Below are positions 38,506 through 47,824 of a stretch of 49,085 nucleotides of DNA, piece by piece. The first letter of the stretch is position 1. Each line of letters opens with the position of its first letter. The DNA comes from Bdellovibrionales bacterium (lineage in GTDB: Bacteria > Bdellovibrionota > FAC87 > UBA2466), in the NCBI GenBank assembly GCA_005776395.1, contig SXPJ01000032.1, forward strand, positions 1 through 49,085, read 5' to 3'. The position numbers and the translations under genes were made by a program. The notes under the pieces are model-generated. The model worked only from the letters and a program-made list of their open reading frames with translations, searched no databases and was not told the origin of the DNA.

Positions 38506-39744
38506 TTAAGATATTATTGGAACTAGTTCGTAACGTCTGAGTTCTGCCATGGCCCGTTTGTAACCAATGGAAACAACATTTTGTAGAACTTCGGGATTTA
38601 AAGAGAAGTGTTCTCCAAAAAACATCTCTCGATCCTTTGATTCGGGATGAATAAAAATGTAATTTAGTTTTTCATTAAAATCTATTCTGGTTTGTAAACG
38701 TTCAACTAGCTGTTCAAGATCTTTCTCCGGATATTTTTTCTCTGTAAAAAATTCCCTAACTGTATCCAGGGCGGTTTTCTTATTCTGATTAGCCTTTTTT
38801 GCTCCATAGACTTTTTGCTCAATGGCTTGATAGAGGCTTTGAACAATAATGGCTGGAAGGCCATATTGATTTAGGGAGCCAATCTCCTGTTTATAGTGAT
38901 AGGGCTGGTGGGTATAAGAACAGATAATCAGATCACAATAGTTTTCTTTGGCGACATGAGTGGAAAGAGTCTCTCTAATTTCTCCATCAATATAGTATCT
39001 GCTTTTGGTTTCCCCGTGTCGTACTTTGAAGGGAGAGTAAATAATAGGAAGAGACATTGAGGCGGCAACGGCCTCAGAGATTTTTGCATTCGAGGCATAT
39101 TGACAATATTCATCAAAGGTTTTTTCAGTTCCAAATCGACCAAAAACCATTTTTCTTGAATGGTCTAATTGAGTTCCAACTATAAAAAGGTCTGATTTGA
39201 GCTCGTGAAAATGTTCGGTAGGAAGAATATAGTTGGTTAAGTAGTCAGCTAACCCTTTTGTGGTGAACAAACCTGAGGTCTTTAGATTTCCTAAGACCAT
39301 CGATTCCAAAGTCTTTCCAATAACAGGCCCTCTTTTAAAAAAGTTATAGATTCCAGATTTTGTTGGCCAATTAAATGCCAACATATCTCTATACTGAATA
39401 CGAGGAATAGTTCTAAAGGTTCCAGGTATCTTAAACTTAGTACTTTCTGAAAAAGAGTTGATAACAGATTCAATGCTAATACCCGAGGCCAGCATTGTGA
39501 CAATGAGGGCTCCCGCACTTGAACCTACATAAGTCGCGATCTGTTTGGGATGATGTTTGGGTCTTGGATAGGGATAGCAATCAACCGGAGGAATATTTTC
39601 AGCAAGGCCGCCAACAAAAGAAAATTCTTTGTCTCGAAGGGCTAAGCAAACGCCAATATGGAATGCAGCGGCTTTTGTAGCTCCACCACTGCACACTAAA
39701 CCAGCTTTAGTGAACTCAAGTCTTTTTCGATTTCGTTCCTTCAA
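38506..39744 (-). CDS. Patatin-like phospholipase
   Basis: Patatin-family lipases use a Ser-Asp dyad to release fatty acids from phospholipids. The 412-residue protein has the oxyanion motif CSGGATKAAAFHIG near residue 18, the nucleophile elbow GSSAG (74-78, Ser76) and the aspartate in YYIDGEIRE (Asp253; the usual D-G-G/A is D-G-E). No signal peptide is visible. The start is TTG 39744 with GGGGG upstream, inside murB, which it overlaps by 29 nt, so it is probably co-translated with the cell-wall genes. It may act on membranes or as an effector; this is not decidable here. Confidence 0.87.
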   Translation of the reverse strand: MKERNRKRLEFTKAGLVCSGGATKAAAFHIGVCLALRDKEFSFVGGLAENIPPVDCYPYPRPKHHPKQIATYVGSSAGALIVTMLASGISIESVINSFSESTKFKIPGTFRTIPRIQYRDMLAFNWPTKSGIYNFFKRGPVIGKTLESMVLGNLKTSGLFTTKGLADYLTNYILPTEHFHELKSDLFIVGTQLDHSRKMVFGRFGTEKTFDEYCQYASNAKISEAVAASMSLPIIYSPFKVRHGETKSRYYIDGEIRETLSTHVAKENYCDLIICSYTHQPYHYKQEIGSLNQYGLPAIIVQSLYQAIEQKVYGAKKANQNKKTALDTVREFFTEKKYPEKDLEQLVERLQTRIDFNEKLNYIFIHPESKDREMFFGEHFSLNPEVLQNVVSIGYKRAMAELRRYELVPIIS

Positions 39745-40675
39745 AGTTGCCCCCTAGCACGCAGACTTCGCACTCAAGAGAAATTTCAAATTGATCTTTT
39801 ACACGTGCTTTTATGATGTCGATCAGAGTTAGAATGTCTTTGGCTGTTGCATTTCCTTTATTCAAAATAAAGTTAGCGTGTTTTGTTGAAACTTCAGCAC
39901 CGCCCACTTTAAGTCCTTTGAGGCCTGCTTTTTCAATTAATCTTCCGCTTGAATAACCCGGCCCATTTTTAAATGTTGAACCGCAACTGGGAAAATCTAG
40001 GGGCTGTTTTTCTGTTCGTTCTTGAATGATTCTATCAACTTCATTTCGAAGGGTGGTTTTGTTTCCATGTTGCAGCTCAAAAATTACCCAGACCACCAAG
40101 CTGTTTCTAACTTCCGACTCCCGATAAGAAAAATGAAGTTCATTTCGCTTAAGTTGTAGGAAGCCTTTTTTAAAATCAAAAAGACGAACCTCTTTAAGGA
40201 TATCACCATAGCAGCCATATTTGGTACCGGCATTCATATAAATTCCACCCCCCAGGGTACCCGGAACTCCAGAACTAAATTCCAAGCCGGCATAACCCTG
40301 CTGAATGGCCCAATCGAGAAGAACGGGTTTTAAGACTCCACCGCCGCACCGTACCCAGATTTTGTCGTTTTCTGGACAAGAGATCTCTTCGATATCTTGA
40401 AAGGCCTTGGCTAAAGAAATAGTTATTCCTCGAATTCCTTCATCTACGACTAGTAAGTTAGTTCCAGTTCCAATGACTGTGATTGGAATGTTATGGGCTT
40501 TTGCTGTTTCATCGATCCAATGAAGTTCAGCTTCTGTTTTTGGAAAAACTAAAATGTCAGCGGGGCCGCCCACACCGTAGGCAACATAAGGAGCTAAGGG
40601 TGCATCCGACAACACTCGGTCTTTGAAGCGATCTTTGAAAAGAGGGATCAGATCAGAAAATTTGTTTATAGACAT
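39716..40675 (-). CDS. murB: UDP-N-acetylenolpyruvoylglucosamine reductase
   Basis: MurB makes UDP-N-acetylmuramate from UDP-GlcNAc-enolpyruvate with FAD and NADPH. The 319-residue protein has VAYGVGGPADILVFP, GTGTNLLV, SSGVPGTLGGGIYMNAG, SYRES and the catalytic-Ser motif SCGSTFKNGPG, then GRLIEKAGLKGLKVGGAEVS. It overlaps murC by 23 nt and is followed by the patatin gene rather than ftsQ/ddl, which are absent here. Confidence 0.96.
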   Translation of the reverse strand: MSINKFSDLIPLFKDRFKDRVLSDAPLAPYVAYGVGGPADILVFPKTEAELHWIDETAKAHNIPITVIGTGTNLLVVDEGIRGITISLAKAFQDIEEISCPENDKIWVRCGGGVLKPVLLDWAIQQGYAGLEFSSGVPGTLGGGIYMNAGTKYGCYGDILKEVRLFDFKKGFLQLKRNELHFSYRESEVRNSLVVWVIFELQHGNKTTLRNEVDRIIQERTEKQPLDFPSCGSTFKNGPGYSSGRLIEKAGLKGLKVGGAEVSTKHANFILNKGNATAKDILTLIDIIKARVKDQFEISLECEVCVLGGNFEGTKSKKT

Positions 40676-42011
40676 TGGGAAGATCCCCTGCTCCCAGAGT
40701 TAAAATAACATCTCCTGGTTGGCTTTCTCTTAAATGTTGTTCGATGCCTTCCCAGGGAGTTTTAATATGAAAAGCTTTGGGGTGACCTAATTGCAAAATA
40801 TTGTCTACGAGAACACTGGAGTCTAAACCTGCAATCGGTGTTTCGCTAGCAGCATAAATATCGGTGATAGCAAGACTATCGCAGTCTTTGAAACAGCTTG
40901 AAAATTGATCTAAGAGATCTTCTACTCGACTAAATCTATGGGGTTGAAAGATGGCCCGAATCTGTTTTCCTTGAAATCTCTCTCTCGCAGCTTGAAGAGT
41001 GGCTCTGATTTCACTGGGGTGGTGAGCATAGTCATCAATAAATAGAACCCCGTCTTTTTCTCCTCGCTGTTGGAACCTTCTCTGAACTCCCTGGAATCGC
41101 TGAAGCGCTGATAGAGTGACCTCTCTTGGAATGGATAACTCATCAGCCACAGCTAGAGCTGCTAAGGCGTTAAGGACGTTGTGTTTCCCTGGAACTTGAA
41201 GGGTAAGTTCAAAAGTTTCTGTTCCTACTTGGATTTGGCTAATGGTTTTATCTCGATGCGAAGAATAGTTTGTGACTCGGTAATGGTTGCCAGGACGAAA
41301 ACCATAGGTTTTTTTGCGGCGATCGACTTTGGGGGAGAGAATTCTCAAATAAGGATCGTCTCCGCAAATAACACTCAATCCATAAAAAGGAACTTTGTTT
41401 AAGAATGAGAGAAAAGCTTTTTTTAATTGGGGCATGGTTTTATAAAAATCCATGTGCTCCCGGTCCATATTGGTCACAACCGCTATACTGGGAGTTAATT
41501 TGTTGAAAGATCCGTCGCTCTCGTCGGCTTCAACTACCATAAATTCTCCAGATCCGAGTCTGGCGTTAGTTCCTCCGAAATTATCCATTCTGCCTCCGAC
41601 TACTATTGTCGGGTCTAAATTTCCCTCCATGAGGATTGTAGAAATCATTGAGGTCGTTGTGGTTTTTCCATGGGCTCCAGCTACGGCAATTCCGTATTTC
41701 AAGCGCATGAGTTCTGCGAGCATTTCTGCGCGCGGAATGATGGGGATCTGCTGACTTAAAGCCTGAGCTATCTCTGGATTTTCCGGATTGATGGCTGAGG
41801 AATAGACCACAAGTTCAGTATCTAGGACATTTTCACGAGCATGGCCTTGGTAGAATTTAACCCCTCTAGAGATAAGACCTTTAACTATTTCATTGGTTTT
41901 TAAGTCTGAACCGGAAACTTGGTACCCTTCACGAAGCAAAAGCTCGGCGATGGCGCTCATACCAATTCCGCCAATCCCAATAAGATGCATCTTACTTATT
42001 TTATTATACAT
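40653..42011 (-). CDS. murC: UDP-N-acetylmuramate-L-alanine ligase
   Basis: MurC adds L-alanine to UDP-MurNAc, the first amino acid of the peptidoglycan stem. The 452-residue protein has the N-terminal nucleotide-binding GIGGIGMSAIAELL, the ATP loop GAHGKTTTTSMIS, EADESDGSF, the lysine-region and the C-terminal HHPSEIRATLQAARERF, all in Mur-ligase order. It starts 34 nt after murG and overlaps murB. Confidence 0.97.
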   Translation of the reverse strand: MYNKISKMHLIGIGGIGMSAIAELLLREGYQVSGSDLKTNEIVKGLISRGVKFYQGHARENVLDTELVVYSSAINPENPEIAQALSQQIPIIPRAEMLAELMRLKYGIAVAGAHGKTTTTSMISTILMEGNLDPTIVVGGRMDNFGGTNARLGSGEFMVVEADESDGSFNKLTPSIAVVTNMDREHMDFYKTMPQLKKAFLSFLNKVPFYGLSVICGDDPYLRILSPKVDRRKKTYGFRPGNHYRVTNYSSHRDKTISQIQVGTETFELTLQVPGKHNVLNALAALAVADELSIPREVTLSALQRFQGVQRRFQQRGEKDGVLFIDDYAHHPSEIRATLQAARERFQGKQIRAIFQPHRFSRVEDLLDQFSSCFKDCDSLAITDIYAASETPIAGLDSSVLVDNILQLGHPKAFHIKTPWEGIEQHLRESQPGDVILTLGAGDLPNVYKQIF

Positions 42012-42045
42012 TTAATAATTTCCGCTTAATCTAAAACCCCTCAAA

Positions 42046-43134
42046 CTACTTCAGGGTTACTCCACTTTGAGCTGTAATTCCTTGAGAAATCGTCTTTAGA
42101 GCGTTACCAAACCTCAAGGGAGCATAGCTTTGAGCCATTCTTTCTAACACTTTTGGCTCAAAGATTTCTAGAACTGTTTTTTCTAGCCTTTCTGCAAAGC
42201 CCTCCCCCTGCTCTACGACCTTAGCCGCGCCATGATTGGCTATAAGATAAGCATTTGTAATTTGGTCATTTTGTCCCTTTCTAGGGTAGGGAACGAAGAT
42301 GGCTGGACGGCCCACCTGGATCAGCTCTGAAACGGTTAAAGCTCCAGAACGGCCAATAACTAGAGAGGCCTTTCCATAAAGAGGGGCTATATCCTTAATA
42401 AAGGGCTCATAGATATATTGGGATTTAAATTGGTTTCCCATAAGCTCTTTGACCGACTCAAAATCTTTTTGTCCTGTTTGGTGAAAAACCTTGGCGTCAG
42501 GAAAGAGAGAAAAAAGCTTGGGCAAGAACTTAATAATGGCGTCGTTGATGGCTTTGGAGCCCTGGCTTCCCCCTAAAATCAGAATGAATTGATTGTGGGA
42601 TTGATAGGGGGGCAGGTTGTTTTGATAGAAAGCAGGACGTAAAGGATTCCCCGAATGGACACATTTTTTTTCATTAAAGTAACTACTGGCTTGAGGAAAC
42701 CCTAAAAAAAGGGTCTTTGCGAGTCGCCCTAGAAATCGATTTGCCACCCCTACTGAGGAGTTTTGTTCTTGGATAAAAAGAGGAATTCGCAAAACAAATG
42801 AGGCTAAACAAACAGGAACAGAGACATAACCCCCCACACCTAAAACAGCGGTGGGTTTTTCATGAATGAGAAATCTAATTGACCAGATAAAGCCCAAAAA
42901 AAGGTGCCACAGAGTCAAAATAATTTTAAAAACAGTTTGATTTTTTACAGCGCCAGTTTTTACGGTGAAAAATGGAAAGTTGGCTTCGGGAACAAGTTTA
43001 GATTCCATTCCGTGAGCGGTTCCCACATATTGAACGTTCCAACCTAGACGCCGCATTTCTTCTGCAATAGCTAATGCTGGAAAAACATGACCCCCAGTTC
43101 CTCCGCCTGTAATGATAATTTTATTCTGATTCAC
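42046..43134 (-). CDS. murG: Lipid II synthase MurG (UDP-GlcNAc:lipid I transferase)
   Basis: MurG adds GlcNAc to lipid I on the inner membrane face to give lipid II. The 362-residue glycosyltransferase has the N-terminal GGGTGGHVFPALAIAEEM, VLGVGGYVSVPV, the UDP-GlcNAc site LGGSQGSKAIND, and RSGALTVSELIQVGRPAIFVPYP. It follows ftsW after 4 nt. Confidence 0.97.
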   Translation of the reverse strand: MNQNKIIITGGGTGGHVFPALAIAEEMRRLGWNVQYVGTAHGMESKLVPEANFPFFTVKTGAVKNQTVFKIILTLWHLFLGFIWSIRFLIHEKPTAVLGVGGYVSVPVCLASFVLRIPLFIQEQNSSVGVANRFLGRLAKTLFLGFPQASSYFNEKKCVHSGNPLRPAFYQNNLPPYQSHNQFILILGGSQGSKAINDAIIKFLPKLFSLFPDAKVFHQTGQKDFESVKELMGNQFKSQYIYEPFIKDIAPLYGKASLVIGRSGALTVSELIQVGRPAIFVPYPRKGQNDQITNAYLIANHGAAKVVEQGEGFAERLEKTVLEIFEPKVLERMAQSYAPLRFGNALKTISQGITAQSGVTLK

Positions 43135-43138
43135 AAAT

Positions 43139-44269
43139 TTACTTCAAAGGGTCTGATGATTTTTCAGGTGAAATTATCGACGAGGATTGAACGATATTCA
43201 ATAAAATTCCCATGAGAATTAAGTTAACAATTAGAGCGGATCTTCCCCAAGAGATAAAGGGAAGGGGTAATCCTTTAATAGGAAGAAGTCCTGTAACTCC
43301 CCCCAAGTTAACGACGATTTGTAAAGCAACAGAGAGTGAAAGGCCGAAGCTTAAGTAGCAGCCGAAAGAGTCTTTAGCTGTAAGAGACACTTTAAATAAA
43401 AGATAACAGAAGTAAGTAAACAGAACTAGCAAAGTAATAGCCCCGACAAAGCCGGTCTCTTCTCCAATAAGAGCGAAAATAAAATCGGTATGGACTTCAG
43501 GCAGGAAAAATAGCTTGCTGTTTCCATTCCCAAGTCCCGTTCCAAACAGCTGTCCTGAATGAAAAGATAGAAATGATTGGATAGTTTGAAACCCTGTGCC
43601 TTGAGGATCGGCCCATGGATTTAAGTAAGCAAAAAGTCTTTTTCTTCTCCAGGCATAGTGAACGATGGCGAACACAAATCCCAAACTTCCAACTCCAAGA
43701 AAGCTAATGAGATAAGAAAGTCTGACTCCAGCAATAAAAAGCATTCCAATAAGTACAGTTACGAGCAGTGTGGTGGTTCCTAGATCAGGTTGTTTAAATA
43801 TTAGCCCCAGGGTTAATAAAATTGGAAGCCCGTTGGCGATCCATTTTTTAAGGGTGAGTGGATTTTCTTTGTGTCTAGCCAAGAGGGATGCAAAAAATAT
43901 AGTAATTGTAATTTTTGCTAATTCACTGGGTTGAAATAGCATTGGGCCTATTTTAAGCCATCTTGTGGCGCCATAAGCAAAATGACGAAAGGGGCCCACA
44001 TGAGTGGCAGCTAATAGTAAGATTTGTCCCCCTAATAGCCCATAACTAACTTTTCGCCAGAATGTGTAGGAAATGCGGGAGACTCCATACATAAGTAGTA
44101 ATCCCACGATGGCGCAGGCCGATTGTCTTAGAACATAATAAAATTCAGAAGCATGCTTTTGAATTCCCATGACTGCGGTGGCAGAGAAGAGAGCTATCTG
44201 TCCTGCTAAAAGGAAGAAAAGCATAAGGGTGATTATGCGGCGTTGCATTGAAAAGGTAGAAGAGATCAT
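43139..44269 (-). CDS. ftsW: Cell-division SEDS glycosyltransferase FtsW
   Basis: FtsW polymerises lipid II at the division septum together with FtsI. The 376-residue protein has about ten membrane spans and SEDS signatures GATRWLKIGPMLFQPSELAK, KQPDLGTTTLL, and EVHTDFIFALIGEETGF. The final signature reads PLPFISWGRSALI where most FtsW/RodA have PFISYGGSSLI. The position next to murG-murC-murB points to FtsW rather than RodA. It begins 27 nt downstream of the response regulator gene. Confidence 0.92.
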   Translation of the reverse strand: MISSTFSMQRRIITLMLFFLLAGQIALFSATAVMGIQKHASEFYYVLRQSACAIVGLLLMYGVSRISYTFWRKVSYGLLGGQILLLAATHVGPFRHFAYGATRWLKIGPMLFQPSELAKITITIFFASLLARHKENPLTLKKWIANGLPILLTLGLIFKQPDLGTTTLLVTVLIGMLFIAGVRLSYLISFLGVGSLGFVFAIVHYAWRRKRLFAYLNPWADPQGTGFQTIQSFLSFHSGQLFGTGLGNGNSKLFFLPEVHTDFIFALIGEETGFVGAITLLVLFTYFCYLLFKVSLTAKDSFGCYLSFGLSLSVALQIVVNLGGVTGLLPIKGLPLPFISWGRSALIVNLILMGILLNIVQSSSIISPEKSSDPLK

Positions 44270-44296
44270 AAGGGAAATTATATCATGATCCCTATT

Positions 44297-45724
44297 TTAT
44301 AAGCGAAAGTCCTCAGCGTTGATGTTGTATTTTTGAAGTTTTCTCAACAACGTCTTCTTGGGAATCTTTGCATGGAGCGCTGTTTGATTGATTCGTCCTT
44401 TAAATGTTTTTAGCGCACGAATAATAAATTCTTTTTCAAACTCTTCCTTAAAACGGTGGTAATCAAGAAAATCGGAATCTGATTCTAGGCTTGTGTTGGG
44501 GGGGGAACTTTCGGTGTTTGAATCAATTATGGGCTTTTGCAAATTTCCAAGTTTGAAGACATTCAAATATTCGGGTAGTGAGCGAACGGTAATTTTGTCT
44601 GTCCCTTCTACAACAAAGGCATGTTCAATCGCATTCTCTAATTCGCGAATGTTTCCGGGCCAATGATGATCTTTTAGTTTCTCCAGGGCCTGAGTTGTAA
44701 TTCCAGTAATGTTTTTTTGATGGGTTGTTACGAAGCGACCTATAAAATGGCGGACCAAATTATCAATATCCTCTTTGCGCTCTCTCAGAGAGGGGAGAAA
44801 GATGGGAATCACATTTATTCGGTAAAAGAGGTCCTCTCTAAAAGTTCCTTTTTGAATCATCTCCTCTAAATTGCGATTAGTAGCTGCGATAACTCTAACA
44901 TCCATCTCAATTTCACGATGTGAGCCTACTGGGGTGAATTTTTTTTCTTGAAGAACTCTTAGCAGTTTAACTTGCATTGCGGGTGAAAGATCTGCAATTT
45001 CATCCAGGAAAAGGGTTCCCCCTTCGGCATACTGAAACTTTCCAATCTGTCGTTGATCGGCTCCAGTGAATGCGCCCCGTTCGTGACCAAAAAGCTCACT
45101 CTCGAAAAGAGTTTCTGCAATGGCGCTGCAGTTAATTGAAACCAATTTCTGATCTTTTCTTGAGGAGTTGTAATGAATAGCGCGAGCGACCAACTCTTTT
45201 CCCGTACCGCTTTCGCCTCTAATGAGAACCGAGGTATCTACTTTAGCGAGTTTGTAGATGATATTGAATATTTTTTTCATTTCACCAGAGTGGCCCACAA
45301 ACTCTCCAGCCTCTAGCTTAACTACAGGAGCTGAGAGTGCCATTGTTCGAATCATAGCCTGTGCATCAAGGGCTCTCTGCACCATTTCAACTACAGTTTG
45401 GTGTTTAATGGGTTTTGCTAAATAATTATAGGCACCGCACTTGATAGCCTTAACAGCATCTTCAATGGTGCTATAAGCCGTCATGACAATAGCTATGATA
45501 GAGGGATCATAGTCTTTGATAGCTTTTAAGCACTCAAGCCCATTCATTCTAGGCATGTTGACATCGAGAAGGACTAAATCCATTGGGTCTTTTCTAATCT
45601 TCTCAACAGCATCTTGACCATCAATGGCTTCAAAAACCAAAAAATCATTCCGACTTAGCGCCTCAATGAGTGTTTGACGCAATTCTGTATCATCTTCTAC
45701 AACCATTATTTTATATTGGCTCAT
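44297..45724 (-). CDS. NtrC-family sigma-54-dependent response regulator
   Basis: This is a bacterial enhancer-binding protein that activates sigma-54 promoters after phosphorylation. The 475-residue protein has a receiver domain (phospho-acceptor Asp54 in VLLDVNMPRMNG, Lys104 in YLAKP), an AAA+ domain with Walker A GESGTGKE (~170-177), the sigma-54 contact loop GAFTGA (217-222), Walker B GGTLFLDEI and an arginine-finger region SLRERKEDI, and a Fis-type helix-turn-helix at the end (GRINQTALHAKIPKKTLLRKLQKY). It is preceded by its probable kinase 12 nt upstream and followed by ftsW. Confidence 0.94.
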   Translation of the reverse strand: MSQYKIMVVEDDTELRQTLIEALSRNDFLVFEAIDGQDAVEKIRKDPMDLVLLDVNMPRMNGLECLKAIKDYDPSIIAIVMTAYSTIEDAVKAIKCGAYNYLAKPIKHQTVVEMVQRALDAQAMIRTMALSAPVVKLEAGEFVGHSGEMKKIFNIIYKLAKVDTSVLIRGESGTGKELVARAIHYNSSRKDQKLVSINCSAIAETLFESELFGHERGAFTGADQRQIGKFQYAEGGTLFLDEIADLSPAMQVKLLRVLQEKKFTPVGSHREIEMDVRVIAATNRNLEEMIQKGTFREDLFYRINVIPIFLPSLRERKEDIDNLVRHFIGRFVTTHQKNITGITTQALEKLKDHHWPGNIRELENAIEHAFVVEGTDKITVRSLPEYLNVFKLGNLQKPIIDSNTESSPPNTSLESDSDFLDYHRFKEEFEKEFIIRALKTFKGRINQTALHAKIPKKTLLRKLQKYNINAEDFRL

Positions 45725-45736
45725 AGGATTCCTTTC

Positions 45737-47629
45737 TTAGACGGGTAGAGTGATTGTAAAAACACTCCCCTCTCCTATTTGGCTTTTTAAACTGACAAAA
45801 CCCTGGTGTAACTCCACAAAATATTTAACCAAGTAAAGCCCCAGCCCCGTTCCTTTTTCATTCTGGGTTTTGGGGTCGTTTAATCGATAAAATTTTAAGA
45901 ATATTTTTTCCTGCTCTTCAATTGGGATTCCATAACCATGATCGATAACACTAATTTGAATCGAAGATTGTTCCTCTTTTGATTTGAGAACAATTTTAGA
46001 GTTTGTAGGCGAATATTTGATAGCGTTTTCAACTAAATTTGCAATCACCTGCTGGATCAATTTGACATCAAACTTAAAAGAGAAGAGAGGTTCAAGATCT
46101 GTTTCAATAGTAATGTTTTTATCTCGAGCAAGAAGCGATTTTGAGGTTACCACCTCTTCGATAATCTTATTAATATCTTTTGAAGTTTTATTTAAGTGAA
46201 CTTTAGAGCCTTCAATTCTTGTTAGATCTAGAATGCTTTCAACATAATTATTTAGTCCTTCGGTGGTTTGAACTATAGCTTGGAGTGATTTTTTTTGATT
46301 TTCTGTAATGAGCTCTGAAGAATCGTTAAGGGCTAGTTCAGCGTTTCCTTGAATGCGAGCAATGGGGGTTTTGAGATCGTGAGAAACCAGAGATAAAAAG
46401 TTACTTTTAAGCTGTTCAAGCTCAGCCATAAATTCACTTTTTTCCTGGTAATGCCAACGTTTTTTATATTCGTCTACAAGACGGTAAGGGATTACTAAGT
46501 AATAGCTAATAAATAAAGTAATCAAGGGATGAACGACATCGATCCAGTATTGGAATGTATATAAAAATACCCAGGCTATTCCTAAGATAAAAACAATTTC
46601 TGAGAAAAGAAACAAGAGTCCACGTGCAGGTGAGAGGGCGAGGATCAGGTTTACAGAGAGAACGCCAATGACAAGAGTTAAGAAAACATTAAACCAGAGT
46701 GAACTTTTATAAAGCCCATCACCCTTAATAACTGTAGCTAAACTGTTCGCGGCCCCTTCGAGCAAAGTAGTATGAAAAGGCTCTCTCGAATAAGGTGTGA
46801 AAATAAAATCTGAGTCTTTATTGGCCTCAAGAGAGCTTCCGATTAGAACAATTTTTCCAGTGAAAGTCCCTGAAGGGACTTTGTGTTGGGCTAGGGCTAA
46901 CGTGGAGTAAGATTTATAAGTTCCTGTGGGTCCCTGCCATCTAATATAGGTTTGGGTTGAGTCTCCGAATTTTTCAATTCGGTTTTTAGGAAAGGTGAAG
47001 TTTGAATAGAGGTTATTGTGATAGAGAGTTGCCAACCTGCTATAGAGAGTGGGGATTCCCTCAATTGAAAGCATCACTCTTCGACTTACAGAGTCGGCTC
47101 CATAGCTAAAGGTATCACGAGAGACATAACCAGGTACGTAATGAGCCGTGTGAAACAAAGATCTGGGAGGGTTTTTTCCTAAGCTCTCACTGTCGGTGTA
47201 CCCGATATACATATGAGAGACCGTTGAAAAAATCTGAGCCATTTGAGTTAATTCTGCATCGCTATAGTATTTTTCATTAATGGGTGCAAGTAATGCGATT
47301 GCGAGGGGTTTATCTTGAGTAATAATTGAAATAGTCTGGATAAGTTCTTTAGAGGGAATCTTTTTTGAGCCCTGATATCTTGCCGAACTTTCTTGATCAT
47401 AGGCCACAAGCGAAATTGCGGGGTGAGGTTTAGAACTTAATTGAGTTCTAAAAAGCCCATCTATCAGAATGCCTCTTAAACTTTGGAGGTCCGATTGGAA
47501 CATTCCAGCTATAAAAAATAGCGTTAAGAGAGTTGCTGATAGATGAGAAAAGAATTTAGAGCGCGATTTAATGTGAGCCTCTCTTCTCTCAAATTCATTC
47601 CTGTCTGCCTGGTTTTTTGTCTTTTTCAT
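45737..47629 (-). CDS. Membrane sensor histidine kinase with CHASE2 domain
   Basis: The 630-residue protein has an N-terminal membrane span (~28-45), a periplasmic CHASE2-type sensor region (~50-300), three more spans (~311-331, 336-357, 363-380), then the kinase core: HisKA with His417 in SHDLKTPIARIQGN, the N box IANLVENAIKYSP, G1 VIDHGYGIP and G2 GTGLGLYLVK. It would phosphorylate the regulator encoded 12 nt downstream. The ligand is unknown; the N-terminal tail is Lys/Arg-rich. The ribosome site is weak (CAAGAAACC). Confidence 0.92.
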   Translation of the reverse strand: MKKTKNQADRNEFERREAHIKSRSKFFSHLSATLLTLFFIAGMFQSDLQSLRGILIDGLFRTQLSSKPHPAISLVAYDQESSARYQGSKKIPSKELIQTISIITQDKPLAIALLAPINEKYYSDAELTQMAQIFSTVSHMYIGYTDSESLGKNPPRSLFHTAHYVPGYVSRDTFSYGADSVSRRVMLSIEGIPTLYSRLATLYHNNLYSNFTFPKNRIEKFGDSTQTYIRWQGPTGTYKSYSTLALAQHKVPSGTFTGKIVLIGSSLEANKDSDFIFTPYSREPFHTTLLEGAANSLATVIKGDGLYKSSLWFNVFLTLVIGVLSVNLILALSPARGLLFLFSEIVFILGIAWVFLYTFQYWIDVVHPLITLFISYYLVIPYRLVDEYKKRWHYQEKSEFMAELEQLKSNFLSLVSHDLKTPIARIQGNAELALNDSSELITENQKKSLQAIVQTTEGLNNYVESILDLTRIEGSKVHLNKTSKDINKIIEEVVTSKSLLARDKNITIETDLEPLFSFKFDVKLIQQVIANLVENAIKYSPTNSKIVLKSKEEQSSIQISVIDHGYGIPIEEQEKIFLKFYRLNDPKTQNEKGTGLGLYLVKYFVELHQGFVSLKSQIGEGSVFTITLPV

Positions 47630-47795
47630 GGTTTCTTGAGCGTTGCGTTAAGCCGTTATACCTCAAGTGGCAGACCGACTACAAGCAATGCAAGCAAAAG
47701 GCCACGAGTCAATCGGAGTATTGCGACAAAAGATCAACAAATTTAAATATTTATAATGGTGCTATTTTGACCCCAATTTAATTTTGGAACTCATT

Positions 47796-47822
47796 ACAGG
47801 GTTAGTGTCAGAAAGGCCCTGT
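47796..47822. repeat. 6-bp inverted repeat downstream of the RNase HI-like gene
   Basis: ACAGGG (47796-47801) and CCCTGT (47817-47822) can form a stem with a 15-nt loop immediately after the RNase HI-like gene stop on the minus strand. No T-run follows, so I do not call it a terminator. The rest of the 195-bp gap down to 47630 is AT-rich leader for the histidine kinase, with a TATAAA on the minus strand but no good -35. Confidence 0.35.
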
Positions 47823-47824
47823 CC

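Noticed and set aside
47630-47824. RNase P RNA gene next to the zinc-ribbon/RNase HI pair, as in some genomes
   Set aside because: The gap is only 195 bp, too short for rnpB, and shows none of its conserved core.
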